In this document: in pieces, positions 1 through 10,685 of the stretch
Layout of the letters: every line of letters begins with the position of its first letter
Numbering within the stretch: position 1 is the stretch's first letter
Assembly (NCBI RefSeq): GCF_014066305.1
Contig: NW_023501038.1
Coordinates: 1,219,001 to 1,283,000 of the forward strand
Direction: 5' to 3'
DNA length: 64,000 nt
From: Letharia columbiana
Taxonomy: Eukaryota; Ascomycota; Lecanoromycetes; Lecanorales; Parmeliaceae
The notes under the pieces: model-generated
Seen by the model: the letters and a program-made list of their open reading frames with translations, nothing else
Told to the model about the DNA's origin: nothing
Database searches by the model: none
Position numbers and translations under genes: made by a program

Positions 1-150
1 TCTTAATTAAAAAAATAATTATAAATTTAATTTATAAGCTTTTACTCGTATATATATAATATAATTATAATTTTATTTTTATTTTTTATAATTAAATTAT
101 ATATAATTATTTTTATATTTTTATAATAATTATTTTTATTATTTTTATTA

Positions 151-194
<44 letters not shown>

Positions 195-233
195 TATTTT
201 AGAAAATTATATCTATTATTTCTATTAATTCTA

Positions 234-264
<31 letters not shown>

Positions 265-365
265 TATTATTTATTCTAGAAAATTATATCTAAAAAAAAT
301 TACGAAAAAATCGAAAAAAGTGAAGTTTTAAAATTCTCGAATAATTTTTTTTATTCGAATTATAA

Positions 366-397
<32 letters not shown>

Positions 398-1800
398 AGC
401 TTATCTAACTAAATTCTTAATTATTTATTTATAAATTTAATCTTTAATAAGCTAAGTAATAGCGCCTTAAAATTTAAAAAACTTAAATTAATAATTTTTT
501 ATATAAAAGCTCAAAAAAAACGAATTTTCGAAATATTTAAAATGAAGATTTATTAATTAAAAATATCTCTAAAATTAATAACTTCTATCTAAAATTCGTT
601 ATCTTAAATTATTCGAATTATTAAAAGATTTAAAAAATATATATAACTTTATAATTTAATTTGCCGCTAAAGACAATTAGAATTACTTCGCTTTCGAAAA
701 AATCGAATTAATAATAGATTCGAAAAAATTATAATTTTAAAAAATATATTTATTAGCTTAACGATTCTATCTAATTTCTTTAAAAATTAAATTTTAAAAA
801 ATTCGAATTAGTAAAATTTTATAATTTTCATCTTTCGATTTCTTTAAGATAAAGAACTTCGAAAAATATAAATATCTTTAAGAAAATTATTTTCTTTAAG
901 TTATAGCTTAATAATAGCGTATTATAAAAAAATTAAATTAGTAATATAAATAGAAAAGCTTCGAAATAATCGAATCTTAAAATAATATTTATACGATAAT
1001 ATATTATCTACGTTATATCTTATTAGCGAATTCTCTAATATTTTCTAAAATTTAAAAAATTCGAATTAGTAAAGAGCTTAAAAGATTTAAAGTAGTAAAA
1101 ATTAATAATAAAGAAGTTTTAATCTCTTTATAATAGATATTTACTAAATTAATTTTTAATATTTTAATTTTTTTAAAATATAGATATTCGAGAATTACGA
1201 ATTAAGCGATTAACTTTATAAATAATATATTTTAAGCTTTAATCCGTTTAGAATTTTACTCTTTTCGAAAAATTAATTCGAAATTTTTGAATCTTTTAAT
1301 AGAATAAAATTTATCTCTATCTCGCCTCGACGTTATCTAAGTTTTTTATCTTTCGAAATTTTCGAATTAGTAAAGTTTAAATAAAGATTTAAATAAATCG
1401 AATTTATTAGCTTAATTTTATATATATTATAATACTCTTTCTTATTAGAATTATTTATATTAAAATTTAAGATTTTTTAAAAAAATCGAAAGTTAGTATA
1501 GAAGAAGTTTAAAAAAATTGAATCCTTTAAAGAATTCGAATTATTCGCACTTTTAAAGAATTACTTATATTTTCTTTTTTTAAATATATTTATTTATATA
1601 AAATAATTTAAATTATTCGAGAAAGGCTAGAGAAGTAAAAGTTCGAATTTTTTAAAGATAAGAAAAGAAATAAATAAAAGATACTTCGAAAAAAACGCGT
1701 TAGCTATTTATATTATTAAAACTTATCTTAAAGAAATTAAAGTATTAATTATTAAATTAATAAATATCTTATTATAAAGAGATTTATATATAAAGAAAAA
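1..1800. repeat. AT-rich, RIP-degraded repeat DNA
   Basis: Roughly 80% A+T with CA and TG dinucleotides almost absent, while CG (mostly within TCGA/TTCGAA) persists. This is the signature of repeat-induced point mutation, which converts CpA to TpA. The motif TTCGAATTAGTAAA recurs near 803, 1060 and 1362, suggesting a repeated unit inside the original element. No reading frame of useful length survives. The parent element, probably a retrotransposon or other multicopy sequence, cannot be identified by eye. RIP is inferred from composition only. Confidence 0.8.
148..270. repeat. (ATT)n microsatellites
   Basis: Two ATT/TTA trinucleotide tracts, at about 157-194 and 229-270, lie inside the AT-rich block. 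A run of 26 T follows at 372-397. Confidence 0.8.
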
Positions 1801-1855
1801 AAAAAAAATAAAAGAAAAAATTTTTAAAAAAAATAACAAACATAAAAAATTATTA

Positions 1856-1899
<44 letters not shown>

Positions 1900-1964
1900 A
1901 AAAAAAAAAAATTTTTTTTTTTTTTTCCCCCCCCCAAAAAAAAAAATATTTTTTTTCCCCCCCC

Positions 1965-2000
<36 letters not shown>

Positions 2001-2012
2001 GGGGGGGGGGGG
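1801..2012. repeat. Homopolymer block at the repeat/unique junction
   Basis: A succession of long A and T runs, two identical runs of nine C (1927-1935 and 1957-1965) each followed by A runs (11 and 33 bases), then CC and twelve G (2001-2012). Normal-composition DNA starts at 2013. Open frames here encode only Phe, Lys and Gly runs and are not genes. It may be a genuine low-complexity junction or an assembly artefact at the edge of a repeat. Confidence 0.75.
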
Positions 2013-2490
2013 ACGACATGTCGACATCACCATGCAGATAAAGTACTTTAGACGCGCTCGGCCTACATAGCCGCCAAGCTACTGTACCATTCTTTTCTTC
2101 AACAAAATCTTTGCTAAATGCCAAGGAGAGGAATGGTGCAACGAGTATAATTATTTCGTGGATTCAATTGACTACGTAAATAATCTATAATCTTTTATGT
2201 GATACCATACTAGTCATTGACTTTGCGCCGCTGAGTATAGAACTTTCCTTCCATGAGACCAACGAGCCTCGCCGGTGGTCTGGCGTTGGGTGGCTACTTG
2301 GCGGTCTTGGGTCTAAAATGGTAGTCCTGTCCCAATGGTTTTTCCTAAGACAGACGGGAAATATTCCTGTTCATGCTCCGTCTCTGTTGTATCGTAGCGC
2401 AGAGTCTGTAAGCATAATATCACCGAGAAAATGAGAAGAGACCCAAGTATAACATATCTGACATGAAGGTCCGCAAGGTCTCCTTACCTA
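2013..2490. other. Intergenic, nothing recognised
   Basis: Ordinary base composition after the homopolymer block. I see no supported gene, RNA or repeat. It would contain the 5' flank of the decayed transporter gene downstream. Confidence 0.5.
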
Positions 2491-4218
2491 ATGACCTCAA
2501 CATCAATATCTGGCGTCGTTCTTGAACCTCAACCCAGCAACGATCCAAAAGACCCATCGAGTCGGCGTCGCTCCAAGGAACTTATCATTCTTGCGACATT
2601 ATGCCTAGCCGGACTCAGGCATTGGCTCGTCATTGGTCGTCTTGGTCGTTCTCCAGCCCGAAGCGAAGACTTATGGGAGGACACCAACGGAGGTCGCATG
2701 GACAGTACTCAGTTAGCTCTGTCAATTGAGTGTAGATGATGCAACGCTCACTCTCCCGCCAAACAAGGTTCTGCAGATACTGCCGGCGAAGCCGTAGGAC
2801 CTATCATTTCCGCACCTATGGCTTCTGGATGCGGTCGAAGTTCTGTAATATTCTGGAGCGTCTTTGGCGTTCTTGTCTTTAACGTTTGGGAGAGCGTGTA
2901 TGACCAAGTCGACTCAGTTCTTTCCCTTCCTCCTGTCTATGTTATTCTCGGTACTGTGTGGCGCCATTCTTCCTGTCTTAGGAACTCGCATCATATTCGA
3001 TATTTTCCACGTTCACGAGCGGGGAAGAGCCGGATCTTCCATATCATTTTCCTTCTGAGTTTTGTTGCCACTCCGACGTTGGGTGCATTCTCTTGGGCAG
3101 CGGTGGGCTAGGATATCATGTTTTGCTGGACGGTTGGGCTCTGCGGTCTCACTCTGATTATGATCTTCCTTTTCAAGAAGAGACTGGATCCGACCGTCAG
3201 GAAAACAGCCTCTACCCTGCCCAGCCGAAGTCATTTTTGCCCAACAGAGTAGCAACCTTCTTCCCTTGTATCAAAATTGCTCCGCGTACAATGCTGGCCG
3301 AGACCGCAAGTCGCAAGATTGAAAGACCACAACTTGAGCTGACAATTTCAGTCAGGGCTGGATCATTGCTTTGCCAATCGGTATCACACCGGCAGCCCTG
3401 ATCATTGGGCTGTACGCCGTGATTACTTTTGGCTTCACCGTTATGCTGCAAATCCTTCAAAGAGTTTTTATCGAAGAGCCGCTCAAGATGATTGGCTTAT
3501 CCTAAAACAGAACGCATACTGTAAGCATTTGCCGAAATGTAGGGGTTTAAACCAGTCCAGCTGACATTGTACACCTTGTCTCCTTCACCAGCTGGCTCGC
3601 TCTCTACAGCGCCCAGACCTACGGCCATCTACTAAATGAGCGTGTACCAATGTGGATTTTCGGACGACGTGGTGGTATTTGGAAACCAGAACACCGTCTT
3701 CACAACCTTTGGATCCCCGCAATGTGCATCCCCATCAAGCTCGGCCTCTTTGGCGCATTTCTTTTCAATCACCACTCTCCCATTGTTTCAGCACTAGCTT
3801 CGTTTCCTGTTGGCTCTGGGGCTTTCGCCAGCGTGCTATTACCGTCACTTACTGCATCGAATGCTTCACTCATTATCCAGCCGAAGCTGGTCTTGTCATG
3901 AACTTCTACCGACTCTCATTCGGAACGACAACGAGCTATTTCATCACTCCACGGGTCACTGCTGTTTGGATACAATGGACCCTCGGGATGTCTGCCTTTT
4001 TCGTTTTGGGGTCATTCGGACTGGTTGTGCTGTTGATGTTCAAAGGAGAGTCCTCTCGCCAGATGCAGTCCACCAGGATTGCTTCATCTGAAGCGGGCGC
4101 AAAGTTGTTGAACGTGGACTCGAAATCGAAGGCATGGGTGTATCTTGCGAGGAGCACTGGGGCGTCTGGCATCTTAGGCTTTAGAAAGTATTTAGTCAGT
4201 ATCCATATAGTAATCTAG
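2491..4218 (+). pseudogene. Decayed MFS transporter gene
   Basis: Pieces of a fungal major facilitator superfamily transporter appear in order but in several frames. Near 2530-2600 is the cytosolic N-terminal part with LEPQPSNDPKDP. Near 2820-2990 are helix segments including RSSVIFWSVFGVLV and MTKSTQFFPF, and at about 3040-3100 is a segment with FVATPTLGAF. Near 3650-3700 is the loop GGIWKPEHRL, and 3850-4060 holds the C-terminal helices in one continuous frame. Stops and shifts between these pieces cannot all be explained as introns. Substrate unknown; family assignment by motif recognition. It lies next to RIP-like DNA, which may have contributed to its loss. Confidence 0.7.
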
Positions 4219-4736
4219 TCAGTATTCACATTGTATACCCAGGACATATACCCAGGACATAGGCTGGTCTAATGTTGGCGGAGGATCTTTAGTGGTACGA
4301 ACCGCTCGACCTGAAGATCTGCCCATATTTTAGATTGAGCTCACAGAGCCCTTTCAAATAGAGGTGCACGAAAACGTGGTAGTCAAAGTGGTACCAGATC
4401 CCAAAGTGGAGACGATAGCACCGCATGGTCTTAACAGAAACCTTTTGGCGCCTGAGGTCTCTCATTCATTCTGACAGCTCGCTCTGTATCGCCAACAACG
4501 TCTGCAAATTTTCGGTGAACTAGGAGGCCCCACACAATAATGAAGACAGCTTTAAACTCAAAGACAACGCCTCTGACCCATATGATGTAACTTCCAACAT
4601 TGTGCGGGGCGCAACATGGGGGAATCGCAAGAGGACATGGCCTCTACAACCTACTACACCTACAGCAGCGCCGATACAGGTCCCGGGCACACCTCAACAG
4701 TCGTCACCGCAGCATTTGGGAATTTCGCCCGTCAAA
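4219..4736. other. Intergenic, 5' flank of the SDR gene
   Basis: No coding support. The reading frame of the downstream SDR is open back to about 4602 but offers only non-ATG starts, so I treat this as promoter/5' UTR. A short direct repeat 'cccaggacata' occurs twice near 4239-4262. Confidence 0.5.
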
Positions 4737-5739
4737 ATGGCCAACATGTCGAACCTCTACCGGGATCCTCGATCCACCATCACCACTCACCATGACACCT
4801 ACCCCTACATCTCCCCCTCCAAGTTCACCGGATCCCTAAACGGCAAAGTCGTCCTCCTCACGGGCGCCGGTCGAGGCATCGGCCGAGCCTCCGCCCTCGC
4901 CTTCGCCGCCGCCGGCGCGAACGTGGCCTGCGTCTCCCGCACCCATCCCGACACCCTCTCCCTCGTCCACGAGATCTCACAGAAGGGCCACCCGCGCGCC
5001 ATTGCGATCGCGGCGGACGTCGCGGACGCGGACGCGCCGGGGAGGGCGGTGGGGGAGGTGCAGGGGGAGCTGGGGCCCGTGGATGTGTTGGTCAACAATG
5101 CGGGGATTTCGAGGATCAGCGACGTGGAGCATGAGCATGGGATGGGGGCCGCGATGGAGGTTGTGGAGGTGAATGTGAGGGGGGCGTTGAACTTCATTCA
5201 CGCGGTGGTGCCGAGTATGGTTGAACGAAAGAGCGGGGTCATCATTAACGTGAGATCTTTTTCATTGGGTGGAGATGCAGGGTCGATGTAAGCTGACGAG
5301 CGCACAGGTCGTCTCCGTCCTGGCAACTATCTCCCTGCCCTACTCCTCAGCCTACAGTGCCGCCAAGGCAGCCCTCGTTCGATCTACTCATATCATGGAC
5401 CTTGAATTTCGGCCCCATGGCATCTACTCCTACGCTGTGCACCCATGTATGAGTAAAGATACAACGTTGGGCGAAGGGGCGCTGAATTCGGAGGCTCATG
5501 AGAAGGTGGAGGGGGTAAAGAGATTCATGGAGGATTTCGTACCCAGTATGACTGATACGGTGCAATTGCCTGCGAATACATTTGTGGCGTTGGCGGCGGA
5601 TCCGGATGCAAAATATATGAGTGGGAAATACATCGACTCAACACAGGACTTGGGAATGGTTTTGGAAGAAGCTAGGAAGGGCTCAGAGAGCAGGATAGAA
5701 AGAGAAGGCTTGTATATCTTGAAGGTCGACACGCTATAA
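4737..5739 (+). CDS. Short-chain dehydrogenase/reductase, 314 aa
   Basis: NAD(P)-dependent oxidoreductase of the classical SDR family. Exons 4737-5249 and 5308-5739 join in phase (513 + 432 nt) across a 58-nt GT-AG intron. The start is the ATG at 4737 in a good Kozak context (gtcaaaATGg); the frame upstream has no better ATG. Visible motifs are the cofactor loop TGAGRGIG (residues 42-49), NNAG near 120, and the catalytic triad Ser174, Tyr187 and Lys191, with Ser exactly 13 before Tyr in YSAAK. The motif TGAGRGIG and length fit fungal SDRs of secondary or general metabolism, but the substrate cannot be told. The intron splits the strand carrying the catalytic Ser. The first half is notably GC-rich at third positions. 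Confidence 0.88.
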
Positions 5740-7927
5740 TGAGGTATCTAGACCAGAAGAATCCTTCAGTTTCCCCGAGACCCGGCGTTGGAAGCTTCAA
5801 TATAGTTTTCCGAACCCACGCAGAGCCAGCACTCCGCTCCTGAGAACTGATCACTGCCTTCTTCTCTCTGGTGCTGCCAGCGAAACCCCACTAGCCGCAG
5901 CTTGCACAATTCCCAGTCCAAAGCTCTTGTTTTGTATTGGAGCCGGCTTGACTGCACCGTGGAACGCCTCGGGAAGATACCTCACTTGTCACCACTTTGC
6001 AGAGTCACTGAATTGCGGTCTCTGCTTCCTGTCTTGGAAGGGCTCGTAGCTTCTCCCAGCATCGCTTGGTAGATCAACTCACACCCACGAGCGCCAGCCA
6101 CCGTTGTACTTCCACTTGCGGTGAAGCCGCAGCAATCATGCTGTATCTGAAGGCATCAAGGCCGCGATTGATGCATATAACAAACCCTTCCTCGTTCTGG
6201 AAAATGTCTTCCGATATCGAACCGAATGAAGAATGCGCTGTGCCCCTTTCGCAGCCCCAATGACCAGCGTCGACGGATCCGGTGTCGAAGACTGATCAAC
6301 TGCACTGTCATCAACGCCATCATGAACCCAGGTTCCGGTGTAAAACGGCTGTAAAACAAGATCTTGAACAGTGTTGGCTTCGCGGGGTTGGAAATGACCT
6401 CGAATATTGACGAATACCCTCTTTCTGTAAATGGCGTACTGTTTACAATCTGCTTCATAGATTGATCCATCTCTGTCGAACCCGCTTTATACATGCATTT
6501 CTGCGCGGGCTTATCCACGGGGATTTCTCTCAGACGCGCACGTCCGTTGTGTTGAAATCAGATCCATTTCTCGCACGCCACTCTCGATACGTTGCTCAAA
6601 GGTCTCTTCAACGTTCTCAAGGCCTGTGCCATCGCTGAGAGACCATGATGGTAGAAACAATCGCGTCGTCGTGTTGAAAGGGATTTCCTCGAGATCTTGA
6701 TGTGGTGCCCATTTCCCAATTATCGACAATACCCTCCCGACTTTGAAAACACTCTTCTCTCCTGGTTCAGACACCAAATAAGGTCCCCAGTTCCAACCAG
6801 TGTTCTCGTACCATCGGGCCCCGACTCGTCGTCCGCAAAGGCCGTTCCAGCTTGCCGAATTGTATCATCGTCCCGATTTCCACTCCCTTTCGTACACTGC
6901 CCGCACTACATCATTGCCACCGCATACAAAATGCTCATGGTGTACGCTCGGACGTATGAGTGCAGTCTGCCGCCCAGAGCTGAGGTCCTGGCCGGTATCC
7001 TGGAGACCATCTTCTAGGAGTGAACGGTCCCAGCGGTCAGAGGGTGTAGAACTATGTATGTTAGATTCTCGCAACAATTTTGCTTCCCTGCTATAATTTT
7101 GCAGTGAAGACATGTCTGTGCAAGTATCGAGGGTCAACGGTAAGGCAGCCATGCCGTCGTACGCACACATACATCTACTCTCGACCCGTGTTGCGAAAAT
7201 GCACATCGGTAGCATGTGCAGAACAGCCTCTGCGGTCTGGCTATTCACTGTTCACTTGCCATTGTATCAAGGGCCGTAGAATGGCTGCCACGCCTCAAAT
7301 CTTGCACTCTTGCTCCTCTCAAGCCTCCCTATTTTCACCGATTCTGTCATTTGGCAGATGGTTTCGACTGTGAGCCCATACTTCTAGCCACGTATGGTAC
7401 TGCGGCTGGATATACACAGGAGCATTCGCCCGCAACTGGCGCCGAGCTTACAGTCCAACGACCTTATGAGCTTGACGAACATGAGATGCGTGCCAGCGAT
7501 TTTGGGGTCACGTTCTAGGGTTTGAGGGATATGGGCTCGACGGACTGGGTGCAAGTGAGACGGGGCATCTGATCCGCCATTTGGAGGCTTCAGAGGCTCG
7601 GAGAAAAGCAGAAAAGCATGCGTAGTCGTACAGTCGCGTGGGTGCCTAGGATGCCTGTTAGTTTAAACGTCTTTGGCCTGTTCGTCTAATGAGTGAATAG
7701 CTTATCAAGGCAATGTGGAAGACGGTCCGCCTCCCTACTTCTTGATGCCCAAGCAAAATTGTCCAAAAGATCATCTGATTTATTTCGTCAAAATCAAGCA
7801 GGACCACCAAAGATTTAGTGCTGAGTAACACGCACACAACAATTGTGGCGACTGCGTCCGGTTGGGTCGGCCTGTGACCTAATAGTGTCCTCGTCTCACA
7901 TGCGCAAACCTGAGGGAGAGACGATCT
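5740..7927. other. Long intergenic stretch with possible gene remnant
   Basis: No convincing intact gene in 2.2 kb. On the minus strand, 7248 to 6511 forms one long frame interrupted by a single TGA near 6853, in a CGA-like context consistent with a C-to-T change. It contains protein-like text such as FKVGRVLSIIGKW, faintly reminiscent of fungal DUF6590 proteins, but the rest does not match. A plus-strand tail near 7380-7518 is also protein-like. I cannot assign either. Confidence 0.3.
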
Positions 7928-9679
7928 TCATGTATTATTTATATCACGTTGCAAAACCCAAAACGTCCCGGTACCTGGCCGATAGAAAGCCATACGGTTC
8001 GCTCTCCCGCTTCCCGTATAATCAAATCCGAACGCCCGATCAGCAGACGAAAGCAAATCATAACCTCCGATCCCGCCCCCAGAATCCCCCTCGGTACCAG
8101 GATTTCCTTCAGCAAACACAAACCTGAAAACCCCTTGAATGTTTTCCAGTATCCAGAATGTTCCAGCCCCTGGGCGATAGAAGGCTAGGTGATCAGCCAT
8201 GCCACTGCCGTTGAAATCAAATGCGAAGGCCTTGTCATCAGGCGACTTGATGAAGTAGCCACCGATCCCACTACCGGGGTCCCCTGTGTGGTAGATTGGG
8301 GAGAAATCCCCTCGTCTATTCTGCAAGATCCAAATGGTGCCCGTACCGGGCCGGTATAAGACAATGTGATCTGGTTTGCCGCTGGAACTGCAATCGAAGG
8401 CGAAGGCCCGGTCGGCTGGGGACCCGAGGTCGTAGCCACCAATTCCAGCGCCTGGACTTCCTTGAGCATATACCGCAGTGAAGACGCCGCATTTGTTCTC
8501 GAGGATCCACATTGTACCCGTTCCAGGGCGATAAAGAACCAGGTGGTCGAGTTTGCCGCTGTGGGTGTAGTCAAATGCGAAGGCCCGATCTGCAGAGGAC
8601 GCGAGGTCGTAGCCGCCAATTCCGGCGCCTGGACTTCCTTGAGCATATACCGCATTGAAGACGCCGCATTTGTTCTCGAGGATCCACATTGTACCCGTCC
8701 CAGGACGGTAAAGGGCCAGGTGGTCGAGTTTGCCGCTGTGGCTATAGTCGAAGGCAAATATCCGGTCCCTCGAATCCTGGAGATCATAGCCCCCAATTCC
8801 TGATCCGCCATCCGCTTGCGCATAGACGGGAGTGAAGTTATTGTTATTGTTTCTGACGATGAAGATGGCACCATGCCCTGGCCTGTATAGAACGAGGTGG
8901 TCAAGTTTGCCGATGTGGTCATAGTCGAATGTTGTGATATGGTCCAAGGAGGATCTCAGATCGTATCCTCCGACGCCTTCGACTTGGCGGCTCACAGGAC
9001 TGTAATTAGCGCCTGAAGGTGAGACATGAAGACGACGAAAGCTCTCTAGCAGTACCATGAAATTATCTTCTGACAGTTTCCGACTCGCTTGGGTTTCTTT
9101 CAATATGCTCTGCGAAGTTTGATCGAGGCCTATCAGCCGACTGTCGGATACGTCTAGTCGTTTTCTAGCATTCATAGATCAGCTCTACTATAGAAAGGAT
9201 GATCGATCTCGTACTTACAGAATCGAGATCTGTAGAACAGTCTTCAACTCATTACGATACATTTCCAAAGTATGAGCCAAAAGATCCAACTTAGCCTTCC
9301 CCCAGACAGTTTTGAGCGCTTGCCTGAAACTATCCCATTTGACATGCTTAGTACCAGACATCAATCTCAAGCGTTCCAGCTCATCCAAAAGATCGCTCGC
9401 AATGGCACCGCACGCGCTGGAGATATCCCGCAGATGCTCATCCTCTGGACTCAAAGCTTTATCCGCAGCCTTACAACTTTCGATGAAGGCGGAAAGGGTG
9501 CAGCTGGCGCTGAGAAGGCTTTCGGTAACCACTTGCTTGTGACGATTTTCGGGAAGGCTCCCGTCGAGACTTTTACGAAGCTCTTTGCTTTTCGTGACTA
9601 TGCGAATGCTGTATTCAATCATTTGCCCGATGTTGGCGGCAAGACCCAATGCCGCCATGGCACTTGCCGGATCGCCCAT
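7928..9679 (-). CDS. Fungal STAND N-terminal domain fused to six-repeat beta-propeller, 565 aa
   Basis: Exons 9679-9219 and 9164-7928 are joined by a 54-nt GT-AG intron (GTAAGT donor; acceptor inside the downstream frame), restoring frame exactly (461 + 1237 nt). Residues 1 to about 154 (start MGDPASAMAALGLAANIGQ) resemble the helical N-terminal domain that precedes NACHT/NB-ARC in fungal NLR-like STAND proteins. Residues 217-565 are six repeats of about 59 aa. The consensus opens GIGGYDL, has a Ca-site-like FDYxxSGKLDHL, then YRPGTGT and WIL; this resembles FG-GAP/VCBS-type propeller repeats common in bacterial lectin-like proteins. No nucleotide-binding domain lies between them, so the protein is STAND-derived but lacks the switch. 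Function is inferred: a binding or recognition protein with a signalling-type head. Start chosen because ATG 9679 opens with the family-typical sequence. Confidence 0.8.
8451..8804. repeat. Two 177-bp near-identical tandem units
   Basis: The units beginning at 8451 and 8628 are almost identical over 177 bp (59 codons) and encode propeller repeats 2 and 3 of the STAND-propeller gene. Neighbouring repeats are much more diverged, so this pair reflects a recent duplication or gene conversion. Confidence 0.85.
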
Positions 9680-10076
9680 GACAATGTCAGCAAGCCAGCG
9701 GTGGTCGGTGATGATACCAGCTGCTGTCACGGGAGCGACACGTCTGGTGTTTCTGTCTCAACTACGGCGGTTTAAAGGGTCTTTTTTATTGCAAAGCGGC
9801 TTCTAGGCGCAGACGTCGGCGAGGAGGAACATTTCCCCTTCCGAAAATAGGTTGCCATTTGTCTGCCTTAGGGAGCAGAGAAAGTTGTGTGGTGTAGCCT
9901 TGCTTGATAGATACAGAGGACAGCGCCAAGACATAGCCTAGGTTCGGGTCGTACCGTTCGTACAACGATTGTCCGTCCGGTCAAGAACAAAATATGTTCC
10001 CCGCCTCTACTTTCAGAGGTAATTTATCAACTTTCACCCCATGCTCCATCATCCATCCTCTCACACCGCACCCACC
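9680..10076. other. Intergenic between two minus-strand genes
   Basis: Holds the 5' flank of the STAND-propeller gene and the 3' flank of the secreted-protein gene. No other feature seen. Confidence 0.5.
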
Positions 10077-10685
10077 TCAATACCGACTCAGATACACCGT
10101 CCCCACCTTGCCCCCCGCCTCCATCCTCATCTCCACATCAACGGCAAACTCCACATTATCCCAACGTCTCAAGAACCTCCCGGCCCCCATCACCGCAGTT
10201 TCAAACTCCCCCCACGTCATATTCGCCTCCGGCTCCACCGACAACCACAAAACCCCCGCTCCCGCGTCCAATGTTTGCGAATATATAACCTCCCGACCTA
10301 CTTTCCTGTAGGAGTCGACCCCGTGCCCGTGCGTGATGGCATCCGAGGCCGTCCGCAGGAGTTCCTGCGCGGGCGCGGGCGGGAGAGCGGCGCCGTAGTC
10401 GTAGAATTTGAGGAAGGCGCGGCCTTCTTCTATGTAGTAGGGTGCTGCTGGGGCGGGGACGCTGGAAGGGGGTGGGTCAGTGGCAGGCGCCTATTTGCTT
10501 TGGGCAAGATAGTGGGCTTACCCGAGTTCACTGGGAAGACTTGGGTTGGAGAGAAGCGCAGAGTTGGGAGGGAGCGTCAGGTTGATGTTTGCACCGTTGT
10601 ACAGGGTCAACAGTGATGTCGCGGGAACCGTTGCTGCGAGAGAAGCTCCCAGGGACTGGAGCATGAGGCAGTATGCAGTCCGCAT
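10077..10685 (-). CDS. Small secreted protein, 182 aa, unrecognised
   Basis: Two exons, 10685-10522 and 10461-10077, flank a 60-nt intron with GTAAGC donor and CTTCCAG acceptor; lengths 164 + 385 nt give 183 codons in frame. The N-terminus, starting MRTAYCLMLQSLGASLAATV, is a typical signal peptide with likely cleavage after VPA. The mature part has one N-glycosylation site (NLT), a proline/alanine-rich linker, then a folded-looking region with WGEFETAV and VEMRMEAGGKVG and a C-terminal YLSRY. It has only one Cys, in the signal peptide, so it is not a Cys-rich effector. Family not recognised. It lies within the accessory block of STAND/AAA genes, on the same strand as both neighbours. Confidence 0.75.

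Noticed and set aside
120..270. Possible CRISPR-like or telomeric array
   Set aside because: The tracts are simple ATT microsatellites without spacers, and no TTAGGG-type telomere repeat is present.
1824..2124. Minus-strand frames rich in Phe, Lys and Gly
   Set aside because: They arise only from poly-A, poly-C and poly-G runs and carry no protein signal.
8185..8922. 245-codon frame over the propeller repeats
   Set aside because: Out-of-frame shadow of the repeat-rich STAND-propeller gene; periodicity copies the real repeats.
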